Positions 35,641 through 44,423 of a stretch of DNA of 64,000 nt are shown piece by piece. This DNA is from Leptospira haakeii (lineage in GTDB: Bacteria > Spirochaetota > Leptospiria > Leptospirales > Leptospiraceae). The stretch lies in assembly GCF_002812045.1 (NCBI RefSeq), contig NZ_NPEG01000001.1, positions 868,001 to 932,000 on the forward strand, written 5' to 3'. Both the position numbers and the translations under genes were made by a program. The notes beneath the pieces were generated by a model, which saw nothing but the letters and a program-made list of their open reading frames with translations, ran no database searches and was not told the DNA's origin. Position 1 is the first letter of the stretch. Each line of letters begins with the position of its first letter.

Positions 35641-36801
35641 CTAAGGATTGATCAGATAATAGGAAAAAATCCCCCGGAAGTTTTTATCTTTCGGGAGATT
35701 TCCTTCCGGAACTTGGGCGCAATCCAATTTAGAATCAGTGATATAATAAAGCTGATAAGGTTTCGTAAAAAATAATCGAACAAAGAATCTAAGCACTGCG
35801 GATATATTGGAAAGAACATAGATCTGCCCCACAGTATGTTTTCGAGAAACAGTTAAGCTGCAGGAACCGCTTTCATCTAAATAAAACTTTTCTTTGATCG
35901 GTAAATGATAACCTGAAAAAGGCTCCGTTTCTGATTCTAAAACTTCCGACTTCAAAACTTTTGCGGAGAATAACATTTTTCCAGAAGGATCCAATGCACT
36001 TACTGTCCGGACCTCTTCTCCTGGAAAGTTTTCGTTCCCGATAAAACCGCCTGCAAATAATCTTTCTCCCGCACTATTGATAGAGCGGTATAATTCCCAG
36101 CGTCTACTATATTTATACACTTCGTAGTTGGTAAGAAGATGTTCCATTCCACCTCTTCCATTTAGCTCCATTCTATTACCGTTTAATACTAAATAACCTT
36201 TTGCGGGAACAGAAGAGAATGCCATATCCGCTTGTACAAAACTATCTTTTTCAGGTAGATGTATCTTTCCTCCAGAAAGAGAAACAGCTTTGGACCAACC
36301 AGTTTTATAGCTAATAACTAGTTCAGCGGTGTCAGTGATCATTTTGATCTCGGGACCGCCTTCTCCTTTATAAACAGAACTATCATAAATTTCTAATTCT
36401 AGATTTCCGCTTTCAGCTTTTAGTTCGTCTTTGGAATATTCTCTGGTGGAAAATTGGGTGCCGTTTTGTTTGTCGTAAACTACAAGGCTTACTCCACAGT
36501 TTTTAGTACCTGGTCCTAAATTGCTCACTATGAATGTAGCAAAGATCCAGGTTTGATCATCCGTATAAGAATAATTCCAGGCTTGGAAATAACCTTCTTG
36601 GGTGTAGGGATGAAACCCCATTTCGTGTTTGCTTGTTTTTCTAGCCTGGATCTTTGTTTCGTCCGCTGATAATTTCCATTCTCCTAAAGCGCAAAATATT
36701 AGTGAGAAGACCAAAATGGATTTGGAAAGAATAGATTTAGATCGTTTTAAAAAACAATCGTTCGCCGAAGGATTTTCGGATGAGAAAAACATGGGGATCA
36801 A
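35641..36801 (-). CDS. Exported hypothetical protein, possibly lipocalin-like (CrtC/AttH/Svf1 type)
   Basis: A long basic N-region precedes a hydrophobic signal core (I-L-V-F-S-L-I-F-C-A-L). The mature part is rich in beta strands with a W-N-Y-S-Y element near 70, G-G-F-I near 250 and a hydrophobic segment near 330-350 (I-S-A-V-L-R-F-F-V-R-L-F-F). The strand pattern, with an early W-x-Y and a tail that could form a second sheet, reminds me of the double lipocalin fold of CrtC/AttH/Svf1 proteins, but no decisive motif is visible. It is convergent with lnt, 16 bases apart. Function unknown. Confidence 0.6.
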   Translation of the reverse strand: MIPMFFSSENPSANDCFLKRSKSILSKSILVFSLIFCALGEWKLSADETKIQARKTSKHEMGFHPYTQEGYFQAWNYSYTDDQTWIFATFIVSNLGPGTKNCGVSLVVYDKQNGTQFSTREYSKDELKAESGNLELEIYDSSVYKGEGGPEIKMITDTAELVISYKTGWSKAVSLSGGKIHLPEKDSFVQADMAFSSVPAKGYLVLNGNRMELNGRGGMEHLLTNYEVYKYSRRWELYRSINSAGERLFAGGFIGNENFPGEEVRTVSALDPSGKMLFSAKVLKSEVLESETEPFSGYHLPIKEKFYLDESGSCSLTVSRKHTVGQIYVLSNISAVLRFFVRLFFTKPYQLYYITDSKLDCAQVPEGNLPKDKNFRGIFSYYLINP

Positions 36802-36843
36802 TTCCTAACCCTGGTTTTAATCTCCGGCAAGCAATTTTTGAGA

Positions 36844-37278
36844 TCAGCTGCAATCAGAATCTATTTTGTCCTCTTCCAATCTGGATGCCGGCACACAGGA
36901 AGATTCGAAAATATCACTTAAGCATCTGATCTCGTAAGAAGGGTGATCTTTCACACCTTTTGCTTTCATTTCGTCCCTTTCCATTCTGATCCCGTCCACG
37001 TGGATCCAAGAGTCCGATTCTGAATTTCCGTCGGTTTCTATTCTAGCATAGATCAGATATTCATAATCTCCGAACTTCTTCATAAAAATTTTAGAATATC
37101 TAAAATCTGTTCTTACTAATTTTCTTCGGAAATAACGCAGCTCATTAGATTGAGAACCTTGGAGGGAATCATAGAATCTATTTACGGAGTGTATAATTCC
37201 TAAAAAACCCAATTGATCCGTTTTTAATTTCATCCAACCGAAATGTTCCTCTACATCTTTGTTTTTTCTAACCTTCAT
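36844..37278 (-). CDS. Hypothetical soluble protein (144 aa)
   Basis: A clear ribosome-binding site (GGAGG, five bases before ATG) supports the start. The protein is basic at the N-terminus and acidic at the C-terminus, mixes short helices and strands, and has three cysteines in the last 35 residues, one in the terminal D-C-S. No export signal or known domain is visible. It precedes the exported 386-residue protein by 42 bases on the same strand, so the two may share a transcript. Confidence 0.7.
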   Translation of the reverse strand: MKVRKNKDVEEHFGWMKLKTDQLGFLGIIHSVNRFYDSLQGSQSNELRYFRRKLVRTDFRYSKIFMKKFGDYEYLIYARIETDGNSESDSWIHVDGIRMERDEMKAKGVKDHPSYEIRCLSDIFESSCVPASRLEEDKIDSDCS

Positions 37279-37560
37279 AAAATCCTCCGGGAAAACGGGT
37301 TTTGATCGAAGGAAATGGCTGAAAAAAATTTAGAGTTTTGGAAAAAAATGGGACCTAAGAGATAAACTTAGCTGTCTCACATGGGACCTTTGAATCGAAC
37401 TTCTGGAGTTTTTATGCAGAGCATTTTAAATTCGAATGGGTTCTGGTCCGGAATTTTTCCTTTTTGGATCATTTTTTTTCCGTTTCAAACCAATTCTTAA
37501 TAAAAAAATCCAAGGAAAATCCCACTGCAACAACTACCTCTTTAAGGAAAGAGAAACACA

Positions 37561-38094
37561 TTGGGATCCTTGGATACAATATACAGACGGGAAAGAGATA
37601 GAATCCTAGCATGGGTTCGTTCCAGGGTTGCGGATCCGGAAGAAGCGGAAGATCTTCTTCAGGAATCTTTTTTAACCGCTGTAACTGAGCTGGATTCCGC
37701 TGGGTCTATTGAATATCTTCTCGCTTATGTGTATGCGGTTCTTCGAAATAAAGTCGGGGACTGGTACAGATTTAAAAAGGCGGGAAAGTATTCTAATACT
37801 CGTTTAGAGCAGGAGTTTTTCTTAGAGGACGCTATCCCGGATAAAGCCGCAGGACCTGAAAAGGAATTTTACAGAAGTCTTGTGCTCCAGGAATTAGCGA
37901 TCGCTATTGAAGAGCTTCCTGAAGAACAAAAATCCGCGTTTGTGGAAAACGTGTTCGAAGGAAAATCCTTTAGAGAAATTTCGGAAGCCTCCGGAATTCC
38001 AGAAGGAACTCTCTCGGCACGAAAATCTTACGCAAAAGATTTTTTAGCAAAACGTTTGAAGGACCTAAAGGTTTTCTTTCTGGAAGAGTTTTGA
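37561..38094 (+). CDS. ECF-family RNA polymerase sigma factor
   Basis: Region 2 (about 5-75) includes A-E-D-L-L-Q-E-S-F-L-T-A and L-A-Y-V-Y-A-V-L-R-N-K-V-G-D-W-Y. Region 4 (about 115-170) has L-P-E-E-Q-K-S-A-F-V-E-N-V-F-E-G-K-S-F-R-E-I-S and a helix-turn-helix ending G-T-L-S-A-R-K-S-Y. The likely start is TTG at 37561, with GGAAAG upstream; a TTG three codons later is an alternative. It is followed by a His-rich two-helix membrane protein that may sense the signal. The 282 bases before it hold no gene, only a 9-bp direct repeat ATGGGACCT at 37348 and 37381. Confidence 0.9.
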   Translation: MGSLDTIYRRERDRILAWVRSRVADPEEAEDLLQESFLTAVTELDSAGSIEYLLAYVYAVLRNKVGDWYRFKKAGKYSNTRLEQEFFLEDAIPDKAAGPEKEFYRSLVLQELAIAIEELPEEQKSAFVENVFEGKSFREISEASGIPEGTLSARKSYAKDFLAKRLKDLKVFFLEEF

Positions 38095-38110
38095 GTTTTG
38101 GAGGAAAACC

Positions 38111-38443
38111 ATGCACGGTTCAGACGAGTTTAGACATAGATTAGGGAAATTTTTTCTGATCATATTCTTTATGCCGTTGTTCTTTTTCGGTTTGGCTTAT
38201 GCGGTTTGGCAACTTTGGAACTGGTTGCTTCCTGATATTTTCGGGATCAAGCAAATCAGTTACTGGCAAGCTTTAGGTTTGTTCGTTCTTTCACATATTT
38301 TGTTTAAAGGCGGACATTGGTTTGGTCAAGGCCATCACCATGGTCATAGAGAAAGAGCACATTGGAAACGTAGGATGAAAGAGAAGATGAGACACAAACT
38401 TCAACAGAAGTTAGATCAAATCGATCGTGAATTAAGGGAGTAA
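38111..38443 (+). CDS. His-rich two-helix membrane protein of ECF sigma locus
   Basis: Two transmembrane helices (about 12-36 and 48-66) are followed by a cytoplasmic tail starting G-Q-G-H-H-H-G-H-R-E-R and continuing as a basic amphipathic helix (W-K-R-R-M-K-E-K-M-R-H-K-L-Q-Q-K-L). GGAGG sits five bases before the ATG, and the gene follows the sigma factor by 16 bases. The His cluster could bind Zn, Ni or Cu, and the basic helix could hold the sigma factor, making this a candidate metal-responsive anti-sigma. That role is inference from position and composition. Confidence 0.7.
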   Translation: MHGSDEFRHRLGKFFLIIFFMPLFFFGLAYAVWQLWNWLLPDIFGIKQISYWQALGLFVLSHILFKGGHWFGQGHHHGHRERAHWKRRMKEKMRHKLQQKLDQIDRELRE

Positions 38444-38447
38444 AATT

Positions 38448-38807
38448 ATGTTTATGGAAGTAAATCATATCGGTATCACCTCCCGTGATCCGGAAGTAAG
38501 TGCGAATTTTTATCGTGAAATTTTCGGTCTCCCCCAAGAGGAGGAGACCGAAAAGGCTGCAAAAGTTCTCGGTATAGGAAAATCGAATATAGCGATCTAT
38601 GGAGAGAAGAATGATCCTTCTTCTCCGGTTTTCGGATCAGGATGTGATTTTGCTATTAAAGTAGATCCGAAAAGTTTCCATGAGATCGAACAAAGATTAT
38701 TCTCCCAAAGATTAGAATACGGAGTCCGTAAATCTTCTAAGACACTTTTTCTGAATTTCCAAGATCCGGATGGTTACCTGGTTGAATTGATGTGCGAAGA
38801 GGAATAG
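38448..38807 (+). CDS. VOC-family (glyoxalase/dioxygenase fold) protein
   Basis: The 119-residue protein is a single vicinal-oxygen-chelate unit pair: N-H-I-G-I-T-S-R-D at the start (His ligand), F-Y-R-E-I-F-G-L, and the closing F-Q-D-P-D-G-Y-L-V-E-L (Glu ligand). These are the usual metal-binding positions. The family covers glyoxalase I, fosfomycin-inactivating enzymes, dioxygenases and bleomycin-binding proteins; the sequence does not choose among them. It begins four bases after the membrane protein gene, so it belongs to the sigma operon. Confidence 0.85.
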   Translation: MFMEVNHIGITSRDPEVSANFYREIFGLPQEEETEKAAKVLGIGKSNIAIYGEKNDPSSPVFGSGCDFAIKVDPKSFHEIEQRLFSQRLEYGVRKSSKTLFLNFQDPDGYLVELMCEEE

Positions 38808-38859
38808 ATCCTAATCTTTATATAAGGGTTTATTCCTTGGGTACCAAACCTTTCCCCAT

Positions 38860-38889
38860 AAGAACCAGTCCCCAAGGGGCCAGGTTCTT
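38860..38889 (+). repeat. Long imperfect hairpin after the VOC gene
   Basis: AAGAACC (38860-38866) pairs with GGTTCTT (38883-38889), and inside it CCCC (38870-38873) pairs with GGGG (38876-38879), separated by a small internal loop. No T-tract follows, so it is not a standard terminator. It lies 53 bases after the sigma-operon's last stop codon and could stabilise the 3' end or mark a binding site. The surrounding 38808-38964 has no gene. Confidence 0.4.
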
Positions 38890-38964
38890 GAAGCCCGGGA
38901 TTAAATACTCATTCAAATAATTTTAATTTTGAAACGGACTATAAGTGGTATATAAGAACAGAAT

Positions 38965-39600
38965 TTGAATCTCAAGATAGAGATTGCCAAAAAAGGCCGG
39001 ACAAAAATTGTACTCTTTACCCACATGGAAACGGAATTACTGGGCCTGTTCTGGACAGAAAAGATCAAGCTCAGCCAGTACACTATCCAAACCGTAAAGG
39101 ATCTAAGCGATTCACAGCTGGATCATACCGACGCGTTGGGCGAAACAATTCGAAGATATCTAAATTCCATAGTCGCTTCTGACTTTTTATTCCGTCTTTC
39201 CCTTCCGGTTTCCTTAGGGATCAGTTCTATTCTTCCCATTCCAAGACAAACAGAGTCCGAGGTCGAAAAAGACCTAGTCAAAGTAAGAGACCTATTTGGT
39301 TCTCCGGCGCTTCCGAGTAATTTGAAGGATGTAATTGTGAGCTCCGCAGAAGGTCTGTATTTCGAGGGATGTAATCCGTCTCTTCTCCCTACCTTAGAAC
39401 GCTGGAAAAAGATACTTTTACGTTTAGAAAAGTCCATCGCCGGTCTGAATGGAAAAGATTCTTTAAAATATCGTTATTTTTCAGTCCTTGGGATTGTTTC
39501 GCTTCCGGTTGCCATTAATTATTTTTCCACCCAAAACCTATACTATCTCCGAAGCGGAATCTTGAAAATAAAGGAGAATCCTTCTTTCCCGAAGTCCTAA
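38965..39600 (+). CDS. Hypothetical protein (211 aa)
   Basis: The frame starts with TTG at 38965 (N-L-K-I-E-I-A-K-K-G-R) and has no signal peptide. It is a mixed alpha/beta protein with a central hydrophobic helix (about 60-85: F-L-F-R-L-S-L-P-V-S-L-G-I-S-S) and another near 180. A later start at Met21 (E-T-E-L-L-G-L-F) is possible. No motif suggests a family. It precedes icd by 68 bases on the same strand. Codon usage is like the neighbours, so I take it as real. Confidence 0.6.
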   Translation: MNLKIEIAKKGRTKIVLFTHMETELLGLFWTEKIKLSQYTIQTVKDLSDSQLDHTDALGETIRRYLNSIVASDFLFRLSLPVSLGISSILPIPRQTESEVEKDLVKVRDLFGSPALPSNLKDVIVSSAEGLYFEGCNPSLLPTLERWKKILLRLEKSIAGLNGKDSLKYRYFSVLGIVSLPVAINYFSTQNLYYLRSGILKIKENPSFPKS

Positions 39601-39668
39601 GTCCTTAGAAGATGGAAAAACCTAAGGTTTAAACCTGCAATCCATCTGACATTCTAAGGAGAATTCCA

Positions 39669-40865
39669 ATGGCTAAAATTAAGGTGAAAACTCCTCTCGT
39701 CGAGCTCGACGGGGACGAGATGACACGTATAATTTGGAAAGAAATTAAGGATCGTTTCATTCATCCTTATCTTGATATTGAATTAGATTATTATGATCTA
39801 GGCGTAGAATATCGCGACAAAACTGACGACAAAGTCACAGTCGATTCTGCGAATGCTATTTTAAAATACGGAGTGGGCGTTAAGTGCGCTACCATTACCC
39901 CGAACCAAGATCGAGTTGTAGAATACAAACTCAAAAAAGAATGGAAGTCCCCGAACGGGACTATTCGTTCCATTTTGGACGGAACCGTTTTCCGTAAACC
40001 GATCATTGTAAATAATATTCCTTCCGGAGTTAGATCCTGGGAAAAACCGATTGTGGTTGGTCGTCACGCATTCGGTGACCTTTACAAAGACACTGAACTT
40101 TATATTCCAGAAGCTGGAAAAGTAGAGATCGTTTTCACAACTAAAGACGGCAAAGAAAAAGAAAGAGTTACCATTAACGATTTCGACGGGCCTGGTGTTG
40201 TGATGGGACAGTTCAACTTGGACAAGTCCATTTATAGCTTCGCAGAAGCTTGTTTCAACTATGCGATCTCTGAAAAAATCAATGTATGGTTCGCTACTAA
40301 AGATACCATTTCTAAAAAATACCATGCTCGTTTCCGTGCGATCTTCGACGAAGTTTCCACTAAAAGAGCTGCAGAACTAAAAGCTGCAGGGATAGAATAC
40401 TGGTACTACTTGATCGACGATGCCGTTGCTCAGATCGTTAAGAACCCTGGCGGAATGCTTTGGGCACTAATGAATTATGATGGAGACGTGATGTCCGATA
40501 TGGTGGCTTCCGGATTCGGATCATTAGGGCTAATGACTTCTGTTCTTGTTTCTCCAGACGGAAAATTCGAATATGAAGCGGCTCACGGAACTGTGACTCG
40601 TCATTATCGTCAGTATCAAAAAGGAGAAACCACTTCTACCAACTCAGTAGCTTCTATCTTTGCATGGACAGGGGCTTTAGCTAAGAGGGGAGAATTGGAC
40701 GGAACTCCGGACGTGGTTGCATTCGCTCAAAAATTGGAGAAGGCGGTAATCGATACTATCCAAGCTGGAGAGATGACCAAGGACTTAGTCCTACTTACTA
40801 CCACAAAAGGCCCGAAACAATTAGATACCTTCCAGTTCATGGAGGCTATCCAAAAACGTCTTTAG
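39669..40865 (+). CDS. icd: NADP-dependent isocitrate dehydrogenase
   Basis: The enzyme oxidises isocitrate to 2-oxoglutarate in the TCA cycle. The 398-residue product belongs to the type II homodimeric family shared with eukaryotes: [10 protein letters not shown] at the N-terminus, A-T-I-T-P-N-Q-D-R, the isocitrate loop [24 protein letters not shown] metal ligands, and G-T-V-T-R-H near the C-terminus for NADP. AAGGAGAA precedes the ATG at proper distance. Leptospires burn fatty acids through the TCA cycle, so this is core metabolism. Confidence 0.95.
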   Translation: MAKIKVKTPLVELDGDEMTRIIWKEIKDRFIHPYLDIELDYYDLGVEYRDKTDDKVTVDSANAILKYGVGVKCATITPNQDRVVEYKLKKEWKSPNGTIRSILDGTVFRKPIIVNNIPSGVRSWEKPIVVGRHAFGDLYKDTELYIPEAGKVEIVFTTKDGKEKERVTINDFDGPGVVMGQFNLDKSIYSFAEACFNYAISEKINVWFATKDTISKKYHARFRAIFDEVSTKRAAELKAAGIEYWYYLIDDAVAQIVKNPGGMLWALMNYDGDVMSDMVASGFGSLGLMTSVLVSPDGKFEYEAAHGTVTRHYRQYQKGETTSTNSVASIFAWTGALAKRGELDGTPDVVAFAQKLEKAVIDTIQAGEMTKDLVLLTTTKGPKQLDTFQFMEAIQKRL

Positions 40866-40870
40866 TCTGA

Positions 40871-41518
40871 GTGGGATTTTTACCCGTGAAATTTAAAGAC
40901 ACAAACAGAAGAGGGAGCCATTTGCGGCTCCTTCTTTTTTTGTTTTTGATCACACCGATTTTTGGTCAAAAACTCAGCTTACCAAAAGATCCAACTCTTC
41001 CAAACGAACCAAGTTTGGATGCAAGAGGGGATGCTTCTAATTCCTCCAATTCTTCGAATAACCAAAATTCAGGTCCGAATGTGAAGGCATTCTTTTGTGA
41101 TGGTAGAACAATCACTGGGACTTGGAAAGCTGCGCCTAAAGAATTCTCATTCAAACATACAAGAGAGAATGTGCAATATTCTAAAACCTTAAAGTTGGAA
41201 GAAGTATCTAGGATCCTTCTAAAGGCCTGGAAACTGGTGCAAGGAAAGCCGAATTCCCAAGGAGTTCCTTATAAAGCAGAACCTTGGGAGATCCATTATA
41301 AAACCAAAAACGGAGAGACCTTCGAAAGAATAGGCGAACTCAAAAAAGATTTCGGAGAACTGAAGATCCAAAACGAATTGGGAGAAGCAAATTTGTTCTT
41401 CTATTGGATCGACTTATTATTCGAAAACAAAACCTGGTTTTCTAAATTGCCTAAAATAGAAGGCGATATCAGAAGAGAATGCCATCCGGACGTGATTGTC
41501 GGAATAGAATTTCTCTAG
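40871..41518 (+). CDS. Exported hypothetical protein (215 aa)
   Basis: An N-terminal signal (L-R-L-L-L-F-L-F-L-I-T-P-I-F-G/Q) is preceded by a basic stretch. Start candidates are GTG at 40871 and GTG at 40886; the latter gives a more normal signal peptide. A Ser/Asn-rich linker (N-S-S-N-S-S-N-N-Q-N) separates it from a compact beta-rich domain with one cysteine pair (F-F-C-D-G and R-E-C-H-P). It follows icd by five bases. Convergent with the double receiver gene, only four bases apart. Family unknown. Confidence 0.65.
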   Translation: MGFLPVKFKDTNRRGSHLRLLLFLFLITPIFGQKLSLPKDPTLPNEPSLDARGDASNSSNSSNNQNSGPNVKAFFCDGRTITGTWKAAPKEFSFKHTRENVQYSKTLKLEEVSRILLKAWKLVQGKPNSQGVPYKAEPWEIHYKTKNGETFERIGELKKDFGELKIQNELGEANLFFYWIDLLFENKTWFSKLPKIEGDIRRECHPDVIVGIEFL

Positions 41519-41522
41519 TCGT

Positions 41523-42368
41523 TTATTTCAAAAAATTGCAGATCTCGAGCATATCATACGGTTTGGAAAATAATTCCACACCGGTTGGGATCTTGTCCCT
41601 AGTAAAAGAAGATTCCTCTGCAGCAGAAGTAATTCCCAACCGTATCTGAGAGAAGGCAGGATTTTTTTGGACGATATTACAGAGTTCGTTCCCGTTCATT
41701 CCAGGCATGTACATATCTGTAAAGATCGCTTGGAAATCGTGAGGACTTTCTTCCAAAATTTGGAGAGCATGCTTTCCGGAAATTGCGGTTTGTACTTCCG
41801 CACCTTTTGATTCCAGTAATCTTCTGAACAACACTAGATTCAATTCGGAATCATCTATAATGAGCACTTTCCTTTTTTCTAAACTAGGATTCTTTTGAGA
41901 AGGTTCCTTTTTTTCTTTTATTAGATCTTTTATGATCTCGTCTATAGTGGATTGAAAGGAACTCAGCTCTTGGGTTTTTTCAATAAAACCGTCTGCACCT
42001 GCGTTATGAGCGATCATTCTGTTCTCTTCCGTAAAATCGGAGGTAACGAATATGACCCTAGCTCCCGAGGATGCGAATTTTTCCTTCTTAGTTTTACTTC
42101 TGATCTCTCTACAAAGATCAAAACCTGTTCCACCTTCTAAATGAATACCTAAAGTGATTAGATCGAATTTGTTCTTTTTGGCAAGCTGTGTCGCTTCTTC
42201 CATAAGAGACACTTTTTGGACCTCGAATAAGGATGAGGAGAATTCGGAAGAGATAATTTCAAGTATGACCTTGCTAGTATCTACGATGAGTATTTTCAGT
42301 TTTTCCGAAGGCAAACCGGCACCCTCTCTTAGGTCGCCTTGATATGGTGTTTCCTGGTTTGCATTCAT
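41523..42368 (-). CDS. Double receiver (REC-REC) protein, first receiver degenerate
   Basis: Two CheY-like domains occupy about 24-150 and 166-281 with no output domain. The second is complete: acidic pair Asp172-Asp173, phosphoacceptor Asp218 (I-F-T-D-M-Y-M-P-G), T-S-A and F-S-K-P-Y. In the first, the phosphoacceptor position reads L-I-T-L-G-I-H (Gly74 for Asp) and the acidic pair is D-T, while Lys131 remains. It is thus a pseudo-receiver paired with an active one, perhaps for dimerisation or phosphate relay. No kinase is adjacent; the hybrid kinase at 52974-55574 is a possible partner. Confidence 0.88.
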   Translation of the reverse strand: MNANQETPYQGDLREGAGLPSEKLKILIVDTSKVILEIISSEFSSSLFEVQKVSLMEEATQLAKKNKFDLITLGIHLEGGTGFDLCREIRSKTKKEKFASSGARVIFVTSDFTEENRMIAHNAGADGFIEKTQELSSFQSTIDEIIKDLIKEKKEPSQKNPSLEKRKVLIIDDSELNLVLFRRLLESKGAEVQTAISGKHALQILEESPHDFQAIFTDMYMPGMNGNELCNIVQKNPAFSQIRLGITSAAEESSFTRDKIPTGVELFSKPYDMLEICNFLK

Positions 42369-42478
42369 GGTAATGGAGACGGATAGAACTTTCGATCTAG
42401 ATTGGAAAATCTGTGTCTTTATTAAGGAAATTTATTTTATACTTTTGATATATATCGATGTATCCCATAACTGATCAT

Positions 42479-43678
42479 TCACTCTTCTTTGTCAGATAAG
42501 GCTTTTGTATAATCGCGGATGGAACCCACAATTGCCTCGTAAATATCTTCCTGAGTTTTATAGGAATTTCCAGACAAATCTTCCCAAGTTTCCGGATTCT
42601 TTTCGGATAGGTTTAGATAAAAGATGGGCTGGGCCTTTCTGCCCCAAGGATCCGCACTTGGTAATACCGTCATAGATCCAAATGCAGAGAATATTAAAGA
42701 ATACTCGTTTGATTTGTAGGAAAAACCATAAGTTTTAGGCCAGTCCGTTTCAGGGGTTTGTTTCCAGATGATAAAAGAAGAAAGTCCTCGGATCAGTTCA
42801 GATACACGGGCCTGCTTTTCTTCCAATGGATTTTGGGTTTGTTTTTGAAGCCCATTCTTTGCTTGGTTCCAGAGTTTTTCCAATTCATCTAAAGGAGTTT
42901 CAGAGAACTTACGGTCCGATTCTCCGAGGCGGGCTTCTATATATTCTATTCTTTGTTTAAACTTTATATTAGTTCGAGTAAGGGATGATTCTGCAGAAAC
43001 TCCCAGCTTTCTTGCAAGATTGACTATCGTAAAAAGAAGATCCCCTAATTCTTCTTCTATCCTGATCTGATTGGAAGAAGGATCCGAAATTCCTCTGATC
43101 TCGTCTAAGAACTCTTGTAATTCCTCATTCAGTTTTTCTTCTACACCTTTTATGTCTTCCCAATCGAAACCTGCTTTGGCTGCCTTCTTTTGGAATTTTT
43201 CTGCTTTTAATAAAGAAGGGAATGTTTCCGGGACTTCGGATAAAATGGATTTAGGTCTGGAAACTTTTTGTCTGAGTTGTTTTTCTTTTTCCTTGAACAG
43301 ATCCCAATTTGCAACCACCTCGTCCGCAGAAGAGATATCTTTTGTTTCAGGATCGAATACATGAGGATGTCGTAACACAAGTTTTTCTGCCACGTCTTTG
43401 GCCACTTCTTCTAAACCGAATACACCTCTTTCGGATGCGATTTGAGAATGAAGGACCACTTGGAATAATAGATCTCCTAATTCTTCCTTAGTATGCTCGT
43501 CGTTCCCTTTGAGAATCGCCTCTACCACTTCCTGGGATTCTTCGATTAGATAAGGCACCAAGGTAGAATGTGTTTGCTCTCTATCCCAAGGACAACCTTC
43601 CGGACTTCTAAGTTTAGAAGTTATGTCTTGGAGAAATGCCATCGAGTTTGGATAGTCTTTCGGGTCGGGAGCTTTCAT
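42479..43678 (-). CDS. mazG: MazG nucleoside triphosphate pyrophosphohydrolase with C-terminal extension
   Basis: MazG hydrolyses (d)NTPs to NMPs and pyrophosphate. Two MazG domains are visible. The first (about 10-120) has G-C-P-W-D-R-E-Q-T-H and the E-E-S-Q-E-V … E-E-L-G-D-L-L metal site; the second (about 165-255) has L-N-E-E-L-Q-E-F and E-E-E-L-G-D-L-L. E. coli MazG stops at about 263 residues; this one continues to 399 with a region (about 270-399) containing W-P-K-T-Y-G-F-S-Y, L-P-S-A-D-P-W-G-R and a long acidic helix, which I cannot assign. The fused region may regulate activity or bind a partner. Confidence 0.9.
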   Translation of the reverse strand: MKAPDPKDYPNSMAFLQDITSKLRSPEGCPWDREQTHSTLVPYLIEESQEVVEAILKGNDEHTKEELGDLLFQVVLHSQIASERGVFGLEEVAKDVAEKLVLRHPHVFDPETKDISSADEVVANWDLFKEKEKQLRQKVSRPKSILSEVPETFPSLLKAEKFQKKAAKAGFDWEDIKGVEEKLNEELQEFLDEIRGISDPSSNQIRIEEELGDLLFTIVNLARKLGVSAESSLTRTNIKFKQRIEYIEARLGESDRKFSETPLDELEKLWNQAKNGLQKQTQNPLEEKQARVSELIRGLSSFIIWKQTPETDWPKTYGFSYKSNEYSLIFSAFGSMTVLPSADPWGRKAQPIFYLNLSEKNPETWEDLSGNSYKTQEDIYEAIVGSIRDYTKALSDKEE

Positions 43679-43848
43679 TAAGTACTAGGCTTGATTTTCG
43701 ATTCCGAATTCCCAGCCTTTTTCCCGGAAATGAAGATTGACTGGGGGATTTATCCTAACATCCTATCCGAAAATCCCTGTTTAAATCTAAGTACTTTTCA
43801 ATTTAGAGTTCTTATGCTAAAATTGGGTAAAAGGATACCAGAAAGAAC

Positions 43849-44367
43849 ATGTCACTATCTAAAAATTTGGTAGCTTTCGCATTACTTGTATTTGCGGTTC
43901 TCAGTCGTTTTCTTCCTCACTTACCGAACTTCACTCCGGTTTTGGCGATTTCTATTTTCGCTGGGGTTTATTTATCTAATCGTTGGTTAGCGATCGCTCT
44001 TCCTTTGGGAATTATGTTGATCAGTGACCTAGTGATCGGTCTTCACGATATGATCCCAGTGATTTACGGATTATTCGTTGTGTATGCGATTATAGGAATG
44101 AAGATAAAAGATCGTTTGGGTCTTGGATCTCTGGCGATTGCTGGTCTTGCAGGTTCTGTTTCATTCTTTGTGATCACCAACTTCTTCGTTTGGTTAACTT
44201 CCGGAATGTATACTTTGAACGCACAAGGATTAGTAGAATGTTATATTGCTGCGATCCCATTCTTCAAATATAGCCTACTCGGAGACTTTACTTACGTTTC
44301 CGTTCTGTTCGGTTCCTATTATCTATTGGAAAAGAACGGATTTGTGGCTTCTACCCAAGCAGCTTAA
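43849..44367 (+). CDS. DUF6580 family multi-pass membrane protein
   Basis: The 172-residue protein has five hydrophobic helices with R-F-L-P-H-L-P-N-F-T-P-V-L-A at the start and F-F-V-W-L-T-S-G-M-Y in the middle, the signature of the DUF6580 group, a family related by shape to ECF-type vitamin transporters. Substrate unknown. An extended -10-like TGCTAAAAT lies about 30 bases upstream. A strong terminator follows at 44381-44408, so it is likely a single-gene transcript. Confidence 0.8.
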   Translation: MSLSKNLVAFALLVFAVLSRFLPHLPNFTPVLAISIFAGVYLSNRWLAIALPLGIMLISDLVIGLHDMIPVIYGLFVVYAIIGMKIKDRLGLGSLAIAGLAGSVSFFVITNFFVWLTSGMYTLNAQGLVECYIAAIPFFKYSLLGDFTYVSVLFGSYYLLEKNGFVASTQAA

Positions 44368-44380
44368 TTTCCTCTAAAAC

Positions 44381-44408
44381 AGCGCCGCACTCTATTGGCG
44401 GCGCTTTT
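44381..44408 (+). terminator. Rho-independent terminator
   Basis: AGCGCCGC (44381-44388) and GCGGCGCT (44398-44405) pair perfectly around a 9-base loop, followed by TTT and then CATTC. The GC-rich 8-bp stem stands out in AT-rich DNA and closes the DUF6580 gene. It could also slow transcripts arriving from the convergent gene ending at 44424. Confidence 0.75.
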
Positions 44409-44423
44409 CATTCTTCTCTTCTA

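Noticed and set aside
43691..43873. 60-codon plus-strand frame before the DUF6580 gene
   Set aside because: No ribosome-binding site, it runs into the true gene in another frame, and the sequence has no domain-like features.
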